The position numbers were made by a program, and so were the translations under genes. 64,000 nucleotides of DNA, from the NCBI GenBank assembly GCA_934254825.1, contig CAKQMB010000004.1:1-64000 (forward strand). The letters are read 5' to 3'. The first letter of the stretch is position 1. Every line of letters starts with the position of its first letter. This document shows, piece after piece, positions 7,674 through 16,162 of the stretch. The stretch comes from an uncultured Clostridia bacterium. GTDB lineage: Bacteria > Bacillota > Clostridia > Christensenellales > Borkfalkiaceae. The notes under the pieces are model-generated. The model did not search any database and was not told where the DNA came from. It saw only the letters and a list, made by a program, of their open reading frames with translations.

Positions 7674-8810
7674 TTATTTACCCTCCTTGTCATTGACTTT
7701 GTCTTTTTTCTTTAAAAACGGTATTTCTATTTTCTTTGTCAACTTAACTTTATAAGAAATGAAGAAAGTAAATCCGAGAACGCAGAAATACATTATACCG
7801 ATTACAACCTGCGGAATTGCCGAGCTTGTGATATTGAACGTAGTAAGAACTCCGGACATTCCGTTATTCAGAAACGTAACGAACGCTGCCGACAAAATCA
7901 TCATAATCGGGTTGAAACCCGCAAGCCACGCGACGAGAATCGACGTAAATCCCATATTGTTTGCGGTTTCCGGCGTTATCGAATGATGCCACGAACCCGC
8001 GAGAAGGAAACCTACGATACCGCAGATAGCTCCCGAAAGGCAAAGCGTTCTTATCGTAACTTTTTTTACGTTTATGCCGATATACCTTGCGGTATTTTCG
8101 CTTTCTCCGACAACGGACAATTCATAGCCGTGTTTGCTGAATTTAAGATAAATCGTCATAATGATTTCAATGATTAAAATCGAAATACTTATAAAGAGAT
8201 ACATATAATTCGTGCCGATCGTCGGGAGATTTGCCACTCTGATTTCCGCTAAGGACATCGAGCCGTTAGGATTCCACTTGCTTATCGCAAACTGAACGAG
8301 CGCAACGGCGACATAGTTCATCATAAGCGTGAAAAGAGATTCGTTCGTTTTGAACAATGCTTTGAAAATCGCGGGAATTGCCGCCCAGATCGCGCCTGCA
8401 ATAACGCTCGTGATAAACATAAGGATATTTACCGACCAATCGGGCATTTTGCCGCCGAGATAAAACATACAGGCAACGGTTGCCAACGCGCCGACGAGAA
8501 TCTGTCCGTTACCGCCGAGATTCCAGAATTTCATTTTGAAAGCGGGAATAAGGGCAAGCCCCACGCCGAGAAGAAGCATGGCGTCTCTTACGAATCTCCA
8601 AAATTTACGTTTTGTTCCGAACGCTCCTTTGAACATTCCCGCGTAAACGCTGAAAGGATTAAGCTTGAACACGACGGCGAAAATAATTCCGCAAACGATA
8701 AATCCGCATAAGAGGGCAACCGCATAAACTATGGCTTTTTTCCATATAGGCATCGAAGCTCTTTTGGAAATATGAAATAAAGGTTCTTTTACTGCGTTTT
8801 CTTTACTCAT
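7674..8810 (-). CDS. Purine nucleoside ABC transporter, first permease (YufP/NupP type)
   Basis: 378 residues. A cytoplasmic N-terminal segment precedes about ten membrane helices. The conserved loop VGESENTARYIGINVKKVTI (about residue 230) contacts the ATPase, and FWNLGGNGQILVGA is a family signature. It overlaps the ATPase gene by 8 bases (ATGAGTAA), so the two are translationally coupled. The C-terminus is a lysine-rich cytoplasmic tail. With the ATPase, the second permease and BmpA it makes a complete importer. Confidence 0.88.
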   Translation of the reverse strand: MSKENAVKEPLFHISKRASMPIWKKAIVYAVALLCGFIVCGIIFAVVFKLNPFSVYAGMFKGAFGTKRKFWRFVRDAMLLLGVGLALIPAFKMKFWNLGGNGQILVGALATVACMFYLGGKMPDWSVNILMFITSVIAGAIWAAIPAIFKALFKTNESLFTLMMNYVAVALVQFAISKWNPNGSMSLAEIRVANLPTIGTNYMYLFISISILIIEIIMTIYLKFSKHGYELSVVGESENTARYIGINVKKVTIRTLCLSGAICGIVGFLLAGSWHHSITPETANNMGFTSILVAWLAGFNPIMMILSAAFVTFLNNGMSGVLTTFNITSSAIPQVVIGIMYFCVLGFTFFISYKVKLTKKIEIPFLKKKDKVNDKEGK

Positions 8811-10410
8811 TATCTTCTGTCTCCTCTTCTTCGATTGCTTTTTCCCACTGCTCTTCGGTCAAATTACTGTCTTTTGCAATACCGAAGTTCTTATCTTTCT
8901 TCTTTTCGGTCAGATCGAGCGAACCCGTCATCATAAGTCCGAGTTCTTCTTTCGTCGTTTTGTCGGCATGTACGATACCCATGTTTTTGCCGTGGCAAAG
9001 AACCATGATTTTATCGCACAAGGCAAGCATTACGTCGAGATCCTCGCCGATAAACAAAATTCCTACGCCTTTTGCTTTCTGATCGTTTAAAATATTATAT
9101 ATTGAATAGGAAGAATTGATATCGAGACCTCTTACGGGATAAGCCGTTATTATTACGTTAGGGCTCGTTTCTATTTCTCTTCCGACCAGGACTTTCTGAA
9201 CGTTACCGCCCGAAAGCAATCTTACGGGAGTTTCCGTCGACGGAGTGACGACTCCGAGTTCGTCGATTATCTTATTCGCTTTTGCTCTCGCCGTTTTTCT
9301 GTCGACAAAAGGTCCTTTTGTTTCGAGATAGGTTTTAAGCATAACGTTATCCGTTATCGAGAACGAGGGAGCTAATCCCATACCGAGTCTGTCTTCGGGA
9401 ATAAAGCTCATCGAAACGCCTTTTTCGATGATTTCCTTCGGAGGAAGCCCGACAATGCTTTCGCCTTTATGCATTATCGCGCCTTTTAAAGGTCTTAAAC
9501 CCGCAATCGCTTCGCAAAGCTCTTTCTGACCGCAACCGGCAACTCCCGCGACGCCGAGGATTTCTCCCCCTCTTATATAAAAGCTTACGTCGTCGATCGC
9601 CTTGCTTCCGTCGTCGGAATTTATTTCGAGATTACGGATTTCCAAAAGCGGTTTCTGTACTTCCGTTTTAATTCTGTCGATTTTGAGTTCGACTTTCTTG
9701 CCGACCATCATTTCGGTAAGCGCCTGCTCGTTTGTTTCGGAAGTATTAACCGTTGTTATATACTCGCCTTTACGAAGAACCGCGACTCTGTCCGAAATAG
9801 ACATAACCTCGTTGAGCTTATGCGTGATGATGATTATCGATTTTCCGTCGTTCTTCATAGATCTTAAAACGTTGAAGAACTTTTCGATTTCCTGCGGAGT
9901 GAGAACAGCCGTAGGTTCGTCGAGAATAAGAAGATCCGCGCCGCGGTATAAAACTTTTATTATTTCAACTGTCTGCTTTTCGGAAACAGACATATTATAT
10001 ACTTTTTTATCGGGATCGAGATCGAATCCGTATTTCAAAGCTATTGCATAAGCCTTGGAACTGATCTCTTTCATTTTAAATTTCTCGTCGCTTAGTCCGA
10101 GAACGATATTCTGAGCTGCGGTAAATATATCGACCAACTTGAAATGCTGGTGCACCATACCTATTTTATATTTAAACGCGTCCTGAGGCGATCGGATACT
10201 TACCTCTTTTCCGTTTACGCATATAGAGCCTTCGTCGGGATAATAAATTCCGGCGATCATATTCATAAGCGTTGTTTTTCCGCTTCCGTTTTCGCCGAGT
10301 ATTGCTAAAATCTCTCCCTTATTAACGGTTATATTAACATTTTTATTGGCAACGACGCTTCCGAAATATTTGGAAACGCCTTTAACTTCAAGTATTGGAG
10401 TTTGTCCCAC
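8803..10410 (-). CDS. Purine nucleoside ABC transporter, tandem ATP-binding protein (YufO/NupO type)
   Basis: 535 residues with two fused nucleotide-binding domains. The first is canonical: Walker A GENGSGKTT at residues 39-47, signature MSVSEKQ, Walker B LLILDEPTAVL. The second is the degenerate half typical of the sugar/nucleoside class: AGVAGCGQKE instead of Walker A, LLSGGNVQK signature, and IITAYPVRGLD in place of Walker B. It couples ATP hydrolysis to uptake by the two permeases. It is preceded by GGAGG and separated from bmpA by a hairpin that probably sets the ratio of binding protein to transporter. Confidence 0.92.
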   Translation of the reverse strand: MGQTPILEVKGVSKYFGSVVANKNVNITVNKGEILAILGENGSGKTTLMNMIAGIYYPDEGSICVNGKEVSIRSPQDAFKYKIGMVHQHFKLVDIFTAAQNIVLGLSDEKFKMKEISSKAYAIALKYGFDLDPDKKVYNMSVSEKQTVEIIKVLYRGADLLILDEPTAVLTPQEIEKFFNVLRSMKNDGKSIIIITHKLNEVMSISDRVAVLRKGEYITTVNTSETNEQALTEMMVGKKVELKIDRIKTEVQKPLLEIRNLEINSDDGSKAIDDVSFYIRGGEILGVAGVAGCGQKELCEAIAGLRPLKGAIMHKGESIVGLPPKEIIEKGVSMSFIPEDRLGMGLAPSFSITDNVMLKTYLETKGPFVDRKTARAKANKIIDELGVVTPSTETPVRLLSGGNVQKVLVGREIETSPNVIITAYPVRGLDINSSYSIYNILNDQKAKGVGILFIGEDLDVMLALCDKIMVLCHGKNMGIVHADKTTKEELGLMMTGSLDLTEKKKDKNFGIAKDSNLTEEQWEKAIEEEETEDNE

Positions 10411-10434
10411 TTTTTACCTCCGTAAAATCACGAT

Positions 10435-10461
10435 AAGGCGGAGTAAAAAACACTCCGCCTT
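10435..10461 (-). other. Intercistronic hairpin between bmpA and the ABC ATPase gene
   Basis: AAGGCGGAGT (10435-10444) pairs with ACTCCGCCTT (10452-10461) around a 7-base loop. It starts some 31 bases after the bmpA stop on the minus strand and is not followed by a U-run. Such hairpins between a binding-protein gene and its transporter genes usually stabilise the upstream message or attenuate read-through. Confidence 0.6.
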
Positions 10462-10492
10462 TCGTATTATTTATTATTTTGCCAATGGCAAA

Positions 10493-11791
10493 TCAGTACT
10501 TAGCGTTAAGAAGTTCGATTCCGTCGATCTGAATATCGAAGTAAGGAGCGGAACGGAATACGCTTTCCGCAAAATAAGTTACTCCGTTTTCGGTTTTAAT
10601 AACCTGAGTATCTGCCGTATAATCTTTGTCCGTATTAACGTCTGCCATATATCCGGTAAGGTGACCTTCTGCGTCAACGGTTGCGTTTACGTTCTTCGAT
10701 TCGGTTTTGGTTACGGTGAACTTCGAAACGTCGAAGATTTTCAAAGCGCCGCTCTTGATCTGAGCAACAACATCCGCAAGTTTTGCGTCGGTTCCGGCAG
10801 CGGGAGCTTTTTTACCGAGCTCGGTGTAGCAAACAGAACCGGTATCTCTCGTGTCGCCGAGTTCTCCGCACCAGTCGGTCTTGATTGCTTTCTTGTTTGC
10901 AACGGCGTCGATGCAGTATTCGAAGTAAGGCTGCCAGTTAATTCTGGAAGAAATAATGAACGTGTTGGGGCAAGCGACTTCGGTGCTTCCGTTATAAGAA
11001 ACGTTGGGAACACCTGCGGTTTCGCAAGCGTTGGGAGCGCCCATAGAGTCTGCGTGCTGAGAAATGAGAACTGCGCCCGCTTTGATAAGAGTTTCGGCAG
11101 CCGTCTTTTCAGCGGTTTCGTCATACCACGAACCCGTGAACTGAACTTTCATGGTAACGTTGGGAACAATGCTCTTTACACCGAGATACCAGGAAGTATA
11201 TCCGGAAATAACTTCGGCGTAAGTGTAAGCGCCAACATATCCTACAATGGGCTGAACGGAAGAATCCGCATCCATCATTGCTTTAAGTTTTAAACCCGCA
11301 GCAACGCCGGCAACGTATCTGCCTTCGTAAATAGAAGCGAAAGCATTGTGGAAGTTAGAAACGTTTTCGGTGTGAGCCGTAGTTCCGGTTGCGTGGCTGA
11401 ACTGAACGTCGGGGCATTCTCTCGCAGCTTTCAGAAGGAAAGATTCGTGACCGAAAGAGTCTGCGAAAATATAGTTACAACCATCGTCTACAAGTTCCAT
11501 AGCTGCGTCGTAGCAAGCGTTACCTTCGGGAATGCCGGATTTAATAAGGTACTGAACTCCCGTAGCTTCGCAAGCAGCCTTGAAAGCGTCGATGAAGTTT
11601 TTGTCGTAAGTGGAGTTTTCGTCGTGCAAAGTGATAAGACCGGCTTTAACGGTAACTTTATCTCCGCCGGTTACGGACTCGGAAGTCGAAGCGGGCGTGG
11701 AATCTTTGGTGGACGCACTGTCATCACCGCACGATACGCAGGCAACAATCGTAAGCATGAGAGCAAACAAAATTGTCAAGAGTTTTTTCAT
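10493..11791 (-). CDS. BmpA-family purine nucleoside-binding lipoprotein
   Basis: 432 residues. A signal peptide (MKKLLTILFALMLTIVAC) ends in a lipobox; the lipidated cysteine is residue 18 or 21 (IVA-C or CVS-C). A Ser/Thr-rich linker of about 25 residues follows, then a two-lobed BMP domain (VKAGLITLHDENSTYDKNF, IVGYVGAYTYAEVISGYTSW). Relatives bind guanosine, inosine, adenosine or xanthosine outside the membrane. AAGGAG lies 8 bases before the ATG, and a small palindrome (11811-11825) sits just upstream of it. The place downstream of xpt and the guanine riboswitch supports a purine substrate; the exact one cannot be read. Confidence 0.9.
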   Translation of the reverse strand: MKKLLTILFALMLTIVACVSCGDDSASTKDSTPASTSESVTGGDKVTVKAGLITLHDENSTYDKNFIDAFKAACEATGVQYLIKSGIPEGNACYDAAMELVDDGCNYIFADSFGHESFLLKAARECPDVQFSHATGTTAHTENVSNFHNAFASIYEGRYVAGVAAGLKLKAMMDADSSVQPIVGYVGAYTYAEVISGYTSWYLGVKSIVPNVTMKVQFTGSWYDETAEKTAAETLIKAGAVLISQHADSMGAPNACETAGVPNVSYNGSTEVACPNTFIISSRINWQPYFEYCIDAVANKKAIKTDWCGELGDTRDTGSVCYTELGKKAPAAGTDAKLADVVAQIKSGALKIFDVSKFTVTKTESKNVNATVDAEGHLTGYMADVNTDKDYTADTQVIKTENGVTYFAESVFRSAPYFDIQIDGIELLNAKY

Positions 11792-11877
11792 TTACATTAT
11801 CTCCTTTTTTTCGCAGACTCTGCGATTTTTAACAAATTGAAACAAATAAAAAATCCCAAAGAAAATATCGCGAAATA

Positions 11878-12450
11878 TTATCTTCGGAATTTGACCGAGT
11901 CGTCGGTCATTTCGTCGATCAAAGCGAGCGATTCGACCCTGACTCCTTCTTTTCTTAATCTGTCCCCCGCTCCCTGGAAACCCTTTTCGATAGCAATCGC
12001 GCAACCGACAACTTCGGCATTCGCCTGTTTTACTATATCGATAAGACCTTCGAGAGCTTTTCCGTTTGCAAGGAAATCGTCAACGATAAGAACCTTATCG
12101 TCGGAAGACATAACTTCTTTGCTGACTATAACGTCGTAAACTTTTTTGTGCGTAAAGCTTTCTATTTTTGTAACGTACACGTCTCCCCTGATGTTCTTGG
12201 TCTCGCCTTTCTTCGCAAAAACCACGGGTACGCCCATCTTATAGCCAGCAAAAACAGCGATGGCTATTCCCGACGACTCCACGGTGAGAATTTTGTTTAC
12301 TCCCGTACCTTCGTACAAACGGGCAATCTCTTCCCCCATCTGCATTAAAAGCTCAGTGTCGAGCTGATGATTAAGGAACGTTCCTACTTTGACGATATTT
12401 CCGGGATAAATCTTCCCTTCTTTTTCGATTCTCTCTTCCAAAATTCTCAT
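11878..12450 (-). CDS. xpt: Xanthine phosphoribosyltransferase
   Basis: 190 residues, the usual length. It joins xanthine (and guanine) to PRPP to give XMP or GMP in salvage. The PRPP-binding motif VLIVDDFLANGKA lies at residues 120-132, and VESSGIAIA (about 57-65) and FAKKGE are Xpt-specific segments that separate it from adenine and orotate enzymes. The start is the ATG after AGAGGAAG; the open frame runs 23 codons upstream through the riboswitch terminator and is not coding. It is the first gene of the purine salvage operon, regulated by the leader at 12488-12687. Confidence 0.94.
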   Translation of the reverse strand: MRILEERIEKEGKIYPGNIVKVGTFLNHQLDTELLMQMGEEIARLYEGTGVNKILTVESSGIAIAVFAGYKMGVPVVFAKKGETKNIRGDVYVTKIESFTHKKVYDVIVSKEVMSSDDKVLIVDDFLANGKALEGLIDIVKQANAEVVGCAIAIEKGFQGAGDRLRKEGVRVESLALIDEMTDDSVKFRR

Positions 12451-12487
12451 AGGACTTCCTCTTAAAGCAATAAACCGAAAAAACAAA

Positions 12488-12514
12488 AAACAGGCTTTTC
12501 GAAAAAACCTGTTT
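12488..12514 (-). terminator. Terminator of the purine riboswitch expression platform
   Basis: On the minus strand AAACAGG pairs with CCTGTTT, with an A/T inner stem, followed by the T-rich run 12487-12476. It lies between the aptamer and xpt, as expected for transcriptional OFF control. A second hairpin (CGTTAC/GTAACG, about 12539-12556) sits between aptamer and terminator and may be part of the alternative fold. Confidence 0.85.
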
Positions 12515-12564
12515 GCCAATAATAACCACTCACGCCGTTACAAAACGTAACGACGAAAAATGTT

Positions 12565-12631
12565 CCAATAGTCGCGACTTTTGCGGCGCGCGGTAGAAAC
12601 GTCTGAACCATCATCTTCAAACCTATATTGG
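12565..12631 (-). promoter_or_regulatory. Purine riboswitch aptamer, guanine class
   Basis: The 67-nt aptamer has P1 formed by CCAATA (12631-12626) and TATTGG (12570-12565). The J2/3 core GTTTCTACC is at 12600-12592. The specificity base just 5' of the closing P1 strand is C (minus strand, 12571), corresponding to C74 of the Bacillus xpt aptamer, so guanine/hypoxanthine/xanthine rather than adenine is expected. Ligand binding should favour the terminator at 12488-12514 and shut off xpt and the transporter genes. The two P2/P3 loops are of normal size. Confidence 0.93.
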
Positions 12632-12658
12632 CAACGTGTATTTGTTTTTTATAACCGA

Positions 12659-12687
12659 ATTATAACCCACATTTATAACTTTGTCAA
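12659..12687 (-). promoter_or_regulatory. Consensus sigma-A promoter of the purine riboswitch operon
   Basis: On the minus strand, a perfect -35 TTGACA (12687-12682), a 17-nt spacer and a perfect -10 TATAAT (12664-12659). Transcription should start near 12652, about 20 bases before the aptamer. A full-consensus promoter suits a gene set held in check by a riboswitch. Confidence 0.92.
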
Positions 12688-12796
12688 ACGTTTTAACGCG
12701 CTTTTCGAAAATTTTTTTGCGATTATTTTTTACCGATAAACCTTATATATAATGGGCGATTTTTAATTGACACGAGGCTTAAAAAAATGATAACAT

Positions 12797-14878
12797 ATGA
12801 TTATGATTGCAATCATTGCCGAAAAGCCGAGTCTTGCCAGAAACATAGTTTCGGGCATCGGCGAAATGAAAAAAAAGAACGGTTACTTCGAAAATTCCGA
12901 TTACATAGTCACCTGGGCGTTCGGACATCTGTTTTCGCTTTGCGACATAGAAGATTATTCTTCCGCCGCTCCCGAAAGCAAGAAATGGACGCTCGATAAT
13001 CTCCCCTGCTTTCCCGATAAGTTCCGTTTCAGATTAAAGAAAACCGACGACGGAAAACCCGACGAAGGCGTTAAAAAACAATTCGAGACGATAAAAGCTC
13101 TTTTGAACCGATCGGACGTCGATAAAATCGTAAATGCGGGAGACTCGGACAGAGAAGGCGAAATCATCGTCCGGCTTTGCGTTTCCAACGCTTTGAACGG
13201 CGAAAAACCTTTTTACAGATTATGGCTTCCCGATCAGACCCCACAGACAGTAAGAAAGGCTCTTTCGGAAATGAAAGAGGAAAAGGAATACGAAAACCTC
13301 GCGAACGAAGGTTTTTCGAGAACTTATATCGACTGGCTATACGGGGTTAATCTCACGAGATACGCAAGCATAAAAACGGGAACGCTTTTAAGAGTGGGAC
13401 GGGTTATTATCCCGATAGTAAAAGCCATTTACGACAGAGATCTCGAAATCGAAAACTTTAAACCCGATATATATTACGCCCTTGTTTCAAAAGCGAAAAC
13501 AAACGGCGAAGTTATCGAGCTTGTCTCCAAATACAAATTCTCCTCGCAGGAAAAGGCGAAAGCCGAAAGATGCTGCGAAAGAATGAATATGCTGGAAGCC
13601 GTAGTCACCGATAAAAAATCCAAAAAAGAAATACTCTTCCCCGGAAAACTGTATTCCCTTTCGAAATTACAGAGTTTCCTCGGCAAAAAATACAAAATGC
13701 CGATGGAAAAGAGCCTTTCGATCGTTCAAAAACTTTACGAAAACGGTTACGTAAGCTATCCGAGAACAAACTCCGAATATCTCGCTACCAACGAGAAAGA
13801 TAAAATCAAACAGATAATCGCGGGCGTTAAAAAGATCGGCTACCCGATAGTTTTCAAAGATAAGAAAACCATTTTCGACGACAGCAAGATAGAATCTCAC
13901 TCGGCTCTTACGCCGACATATAAAATCCCCGACAAAAACGCTCTTTCCGAGGAAGAATTTACCGTTTACTCCTCTATTTTACGGCGTTTCGTAGCGGTTT
14001 TCTGCGAAGAAGAATGTTACGTCGAAAAATCCGAGCTTACGATTTCTCTCGGCGGAAAGGAAGATTATTCGATTAAGGGATCGATAATTTTAACCGAAGG
14101 CTGGACGAAATACGACGGCGGCGAACGTAAAGACAAGATTTTACCGAAACTCGAAAAAGGCGACAAGGTGAACGTGGACTTCCACCCCGAAGAAAAGCAG
14201 ACTACCCCGCCCAAACACTACACTATCGAAACGCTCAACAATTATCTGAAAAATCCGTTCAAGGACGAAAAAAACTCTTCCGACGACAACGACGACGAAG
14301 ATTACAAAGCTATTTTCAAAGGTCTCGAACTCGGCACGGAAGCGACGAGAACGGGAATTATCGACAACGCAAAAAAAAGCGGCTATATTTCCCTTAAAAA
14401 GGACGTTTACTACATAGAAAACGGCGGAAAATTCTTAATCGAACAGCTTTCCGATATGAATATTTCTATGGATAAATACAAGACGAGCCAGCTCGGACAG
14501 GCTTTGAAAAAGGTTTACCACGGCGAAATAACCGTCGAAGACAGCGTAAAAATGGCTGAAAACGAAATCAAAGAAGTTTTCTCCGCCGATAAAAACGCGG
14601 GGTCGGGATTTTACGGCGACGAAATCGGCATATGTCCTAAATGCGGGAAAAAAGTAGTAAGAGGAAGATATTCATACAACTGCATAAACACCGAAGAAAA
14701 ATGCGATTTCAAAATAAACTTACGAATTTTGGGTTGTTCCGTCCCGAAAGAACAAGCGACTAAAATTCTTTCCGAAGGTAAAACCGACAAACTCGATTTC
14801 GTGTCAAAATCGGGGAAAAAATTTACCGCAAGACTTGTTCTCGACGACGACAAAAAGATAGTTTTCTCATTTTCGTAA
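12797..14878 (+). CDS. topB: DNA topoisomerase III
   Basis: 693 residues, near the family length. It is a type IA enzyme that passes single DNA strands and helps decatenate and resolve recombination intermediates. An N-terminal Toprim domain (IAEKPSLARNIV, then GDSDREGEIIVR) is followed by the active-site tyrosine in SYPRTNSEYL (about residue 321). A four-cysteine zinc-ribbon-like segment is near the C-terminus (ICPKCGKK, then NC and C about 20 residues on). The start is uncertain: ATG codons at 12797 and 12803 are both in frame, but the only ribosome-like site, GAGG at 12774-12777, is better spaced for an out-of-frame ATG at 12787. The gene stands alone and ends in a terminator. Confidence 0.93.
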   Translation: MIMIAIIAEKPSLARNIVSGIGEMKKKNGYFENSDYIVTWAFGHLFSLCDIEDYSSAAPESKKWTLDNLPCFPDKFRFRLKKTDDGKPDEGVKKQFETIKALLNRSDVDKIVNAGDSDREGEIIVRLCVSNALNGEKPFYRLWLPDQTPQTVRKALSEMKEEKEYENLANEGFSRTYIDWLYGVNLTRYASIKTGTLLRVGRVIIPIVKAIYDRDLEIENFKPDIYYALVSKAKTNGEVIELVSKYKFSSQEKAKAERCCERMNMLEAVVTDKKSKKEILFPGKLYSLSKLQSFLGKKYKMPMEKSLSIVQKLYENGYVSYPRTNSEYLATNEKDKIKQIIAGVKKIGYPIVFKDKKTIFDDSKIESHSALTPTYKIPDKNALSEEEFTVYSSILRRFVAVFCEEECYVEKSELTISLGGKEDYSIKGSIILTEGWTKYDGGERKDKILPKLEKGDKVNVDFHPEEKQTTPPKHYTIETLNNYLKNPFKDEKNSSDDNDDEDYKAIFKGLELGTEATRTGIIDNAKKSGYISLKKDVYYIENGGKFLIEQLSDMNISMDKYKTSQLGQALKKVYHGEITVEDSVKMAENEIKEVFSADKNAGSGFYGDEIGICPKCGKKVVRGRYSYNCINTEEKCDFKINLRILGCSVPKEQATKILSEGKTDKLDFVSKSGKKFTARLVLDDDKKIVFSFS

Positions 14879-14885
14879 AAACTTT

Positions 14886-14914
14886 AAAAACCTCCGAAAA
14901 AATCGGAGGTTTTT
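14886..14914. terminator. Bidirectional terminator between topB and the MBL-fold gene
   Basis: A 12-bp stem, AAAAACCTCCGA (14886-14897) with TCGGAGGTTTTT (14903-14914). It has A- and T-rich flanks on both sides and lies between convergent genes. Confidence 0.88.
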
Positions 14915-14936
14915 CAATGTTTTACGTCTTATCGAA

Positions 14937-16148
14937 TTAGGTGGCGTCAAGACTTTTTTTGAAGTTTTCTATCTCGTCCTTGTGTTCTGTTTCGTAAGCT
15001 TTTATCGTATCGCCGTCGTCTAAAAGCATATAATCGTAAGCGTCGGTTTGCTTTTCGAAAGTCATCTCGCCTTTGGAGTTGATCGTAAGAACAATAGTTC
15101 CCTGCAAATCCGTTCTGTATATTTTCGAGTTCGCGTTTGTAAGATTATTCAACGTCGATTTAAGCGGATGAGCGTGTTTATTGCTCAGTCCGCAGGAAAT
15201 AACGGAATATTCCGGCTTGACGAGTTTCAGAAATTCTTCGGACGTGGACGAGTCGCTGCCGTGATGAGCAACCTTCAAAACGTCGCAATCTACCATATAA
15301 GAAAGATCGGCAAACTCTCTGATAAAACTTTGCTCCGCGCCTTTCTTGCCCGTTTCGTATTCGATATCGCCCGTAAACAAAACCTTACGATCGGCGTATT
15401 CGAGCATGATTACCGCGGAAAAATCGTTGGGCGTGGTAAAATAACCGTAACCGTTCAACGTAGCCGCGTAAGGCATTTCGAAATCTACCGTATACTCGTA
15501 TTCCTCTTTGTTTTTATCGTAAAATCTGTTCGTAAAATCGGAGTCGTCCTTGAAAAACTCCCAGGGAGTTTGTTCGTCGTAAACGCTCTTTATGTATTCG
15601 TAATAAATATTGCTCGAATTCTTTATCTTTTTACCTTCGTTCAACCCGTCGGGAAGATTAGGCGCTTGTTTATTTTCCGAATATACATACGGACGATAAG
15701 ACTTTAAGATATTATATTCTTTGTAAACATACGGCATAAGACCGATATGATCGCTGTCCGGGTGAGTTGCCACGCAATAATCGATTTTAACTTTTTCGCC
15801 GTTTTCGTCTGTAAGATATTTATCGATGACCGCCTTTCCCGCGTTTCTGTTATCGCCCGTATCGATAAGCATATTTTTACCGTCGGGAAGCTCGATGAAG
15901 ATACAATCGCCCTGCCCGATGTCGAGAAAATAAATTTTCAGATCCCTGATATCGTCTACTTCGGAATGAGAAACGGATGCAGACGTCGAAGCGGAGTCCG
16001 AGTCGCTTTCCTTTTCCAAAAATCCGAAATCGAATTTATAGCCGTTCGAAACATAGAAAACGGCAAGAACAACCGCAACTATAATTACCAGTACCACAAA
16101 GTACACAAGCAGTTGCTTTTTATTTTGTTTCTTTTGTTTTTTCGCCAT
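14937..16148 (-). CDS. Membrane-anchored or secreted metallo-beta-lactamase-fold hydrolase, ComEC C-terminal-like
   Basis: 403 residues. A lysine-rich start and one membrane helix (about residues 13-33) are followed by a Ser/Asp linker and an MBL domain. The metal motif is THPDSDHIG (H129, D131, D133, H134), with later ligands in FTGDIEYET and VAHHGSDSSTSEEF. The domain matches the DNA-processing part of ComEC, but the ComEC membrane channel is absent, so it is a free extracellular phosphodiesterase/nuclease-type protein of unknown substrate. AGGAG precedes the ATG. The gene is separated from rlmI only by the 279-bp inverted-repeat element. Confidence 0.82.
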   Translation of the reverse strand: MAKKQKKQNKKQLLVYFVVLVIIVAVVLAVFYVSNGYKFDFGFLEKESDSDSASTSASVSHSEVDDIRDLKIYFLDIGQGDCIFIELPDGKNMLIDTGDNRNAGKAVIDKYLTDENGEKVKIDYCVATHPDSDHIGLMPYVYKEYNILKSYRPYVYSENKQAPNLPDGLNEGKKIKNSSNIYYEYIKSVYDEQTPWEFFKDDSDFTNRFYDKNKEEYEYTVDFEMPYAATLNGYGYFTTPNDFSAVIMLEYADRKVLFTGDIEYETGKKGAEQSFIREFADLSYMVDCDVLKVAHHGSDSSTSEEFLKLVKPEYSVISCGLSNKHAHPLKSTLNNLTNANSKIYRTDLQGTIVLTINSKGEMTFEKQTDAYDYMLLDDGDTIKAYETEHKDEIENFKKSLDAT

Positions 16149-16162
16149 ATTACTCCTTTTCG

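Noticed and set aside
8803..10410. Loss of function in the second ATPase half because Walker A and B are degenerate
   Set aside because: The same degeneracy is normal for this class of tandem nucleoside/sugar ABC ATPases.
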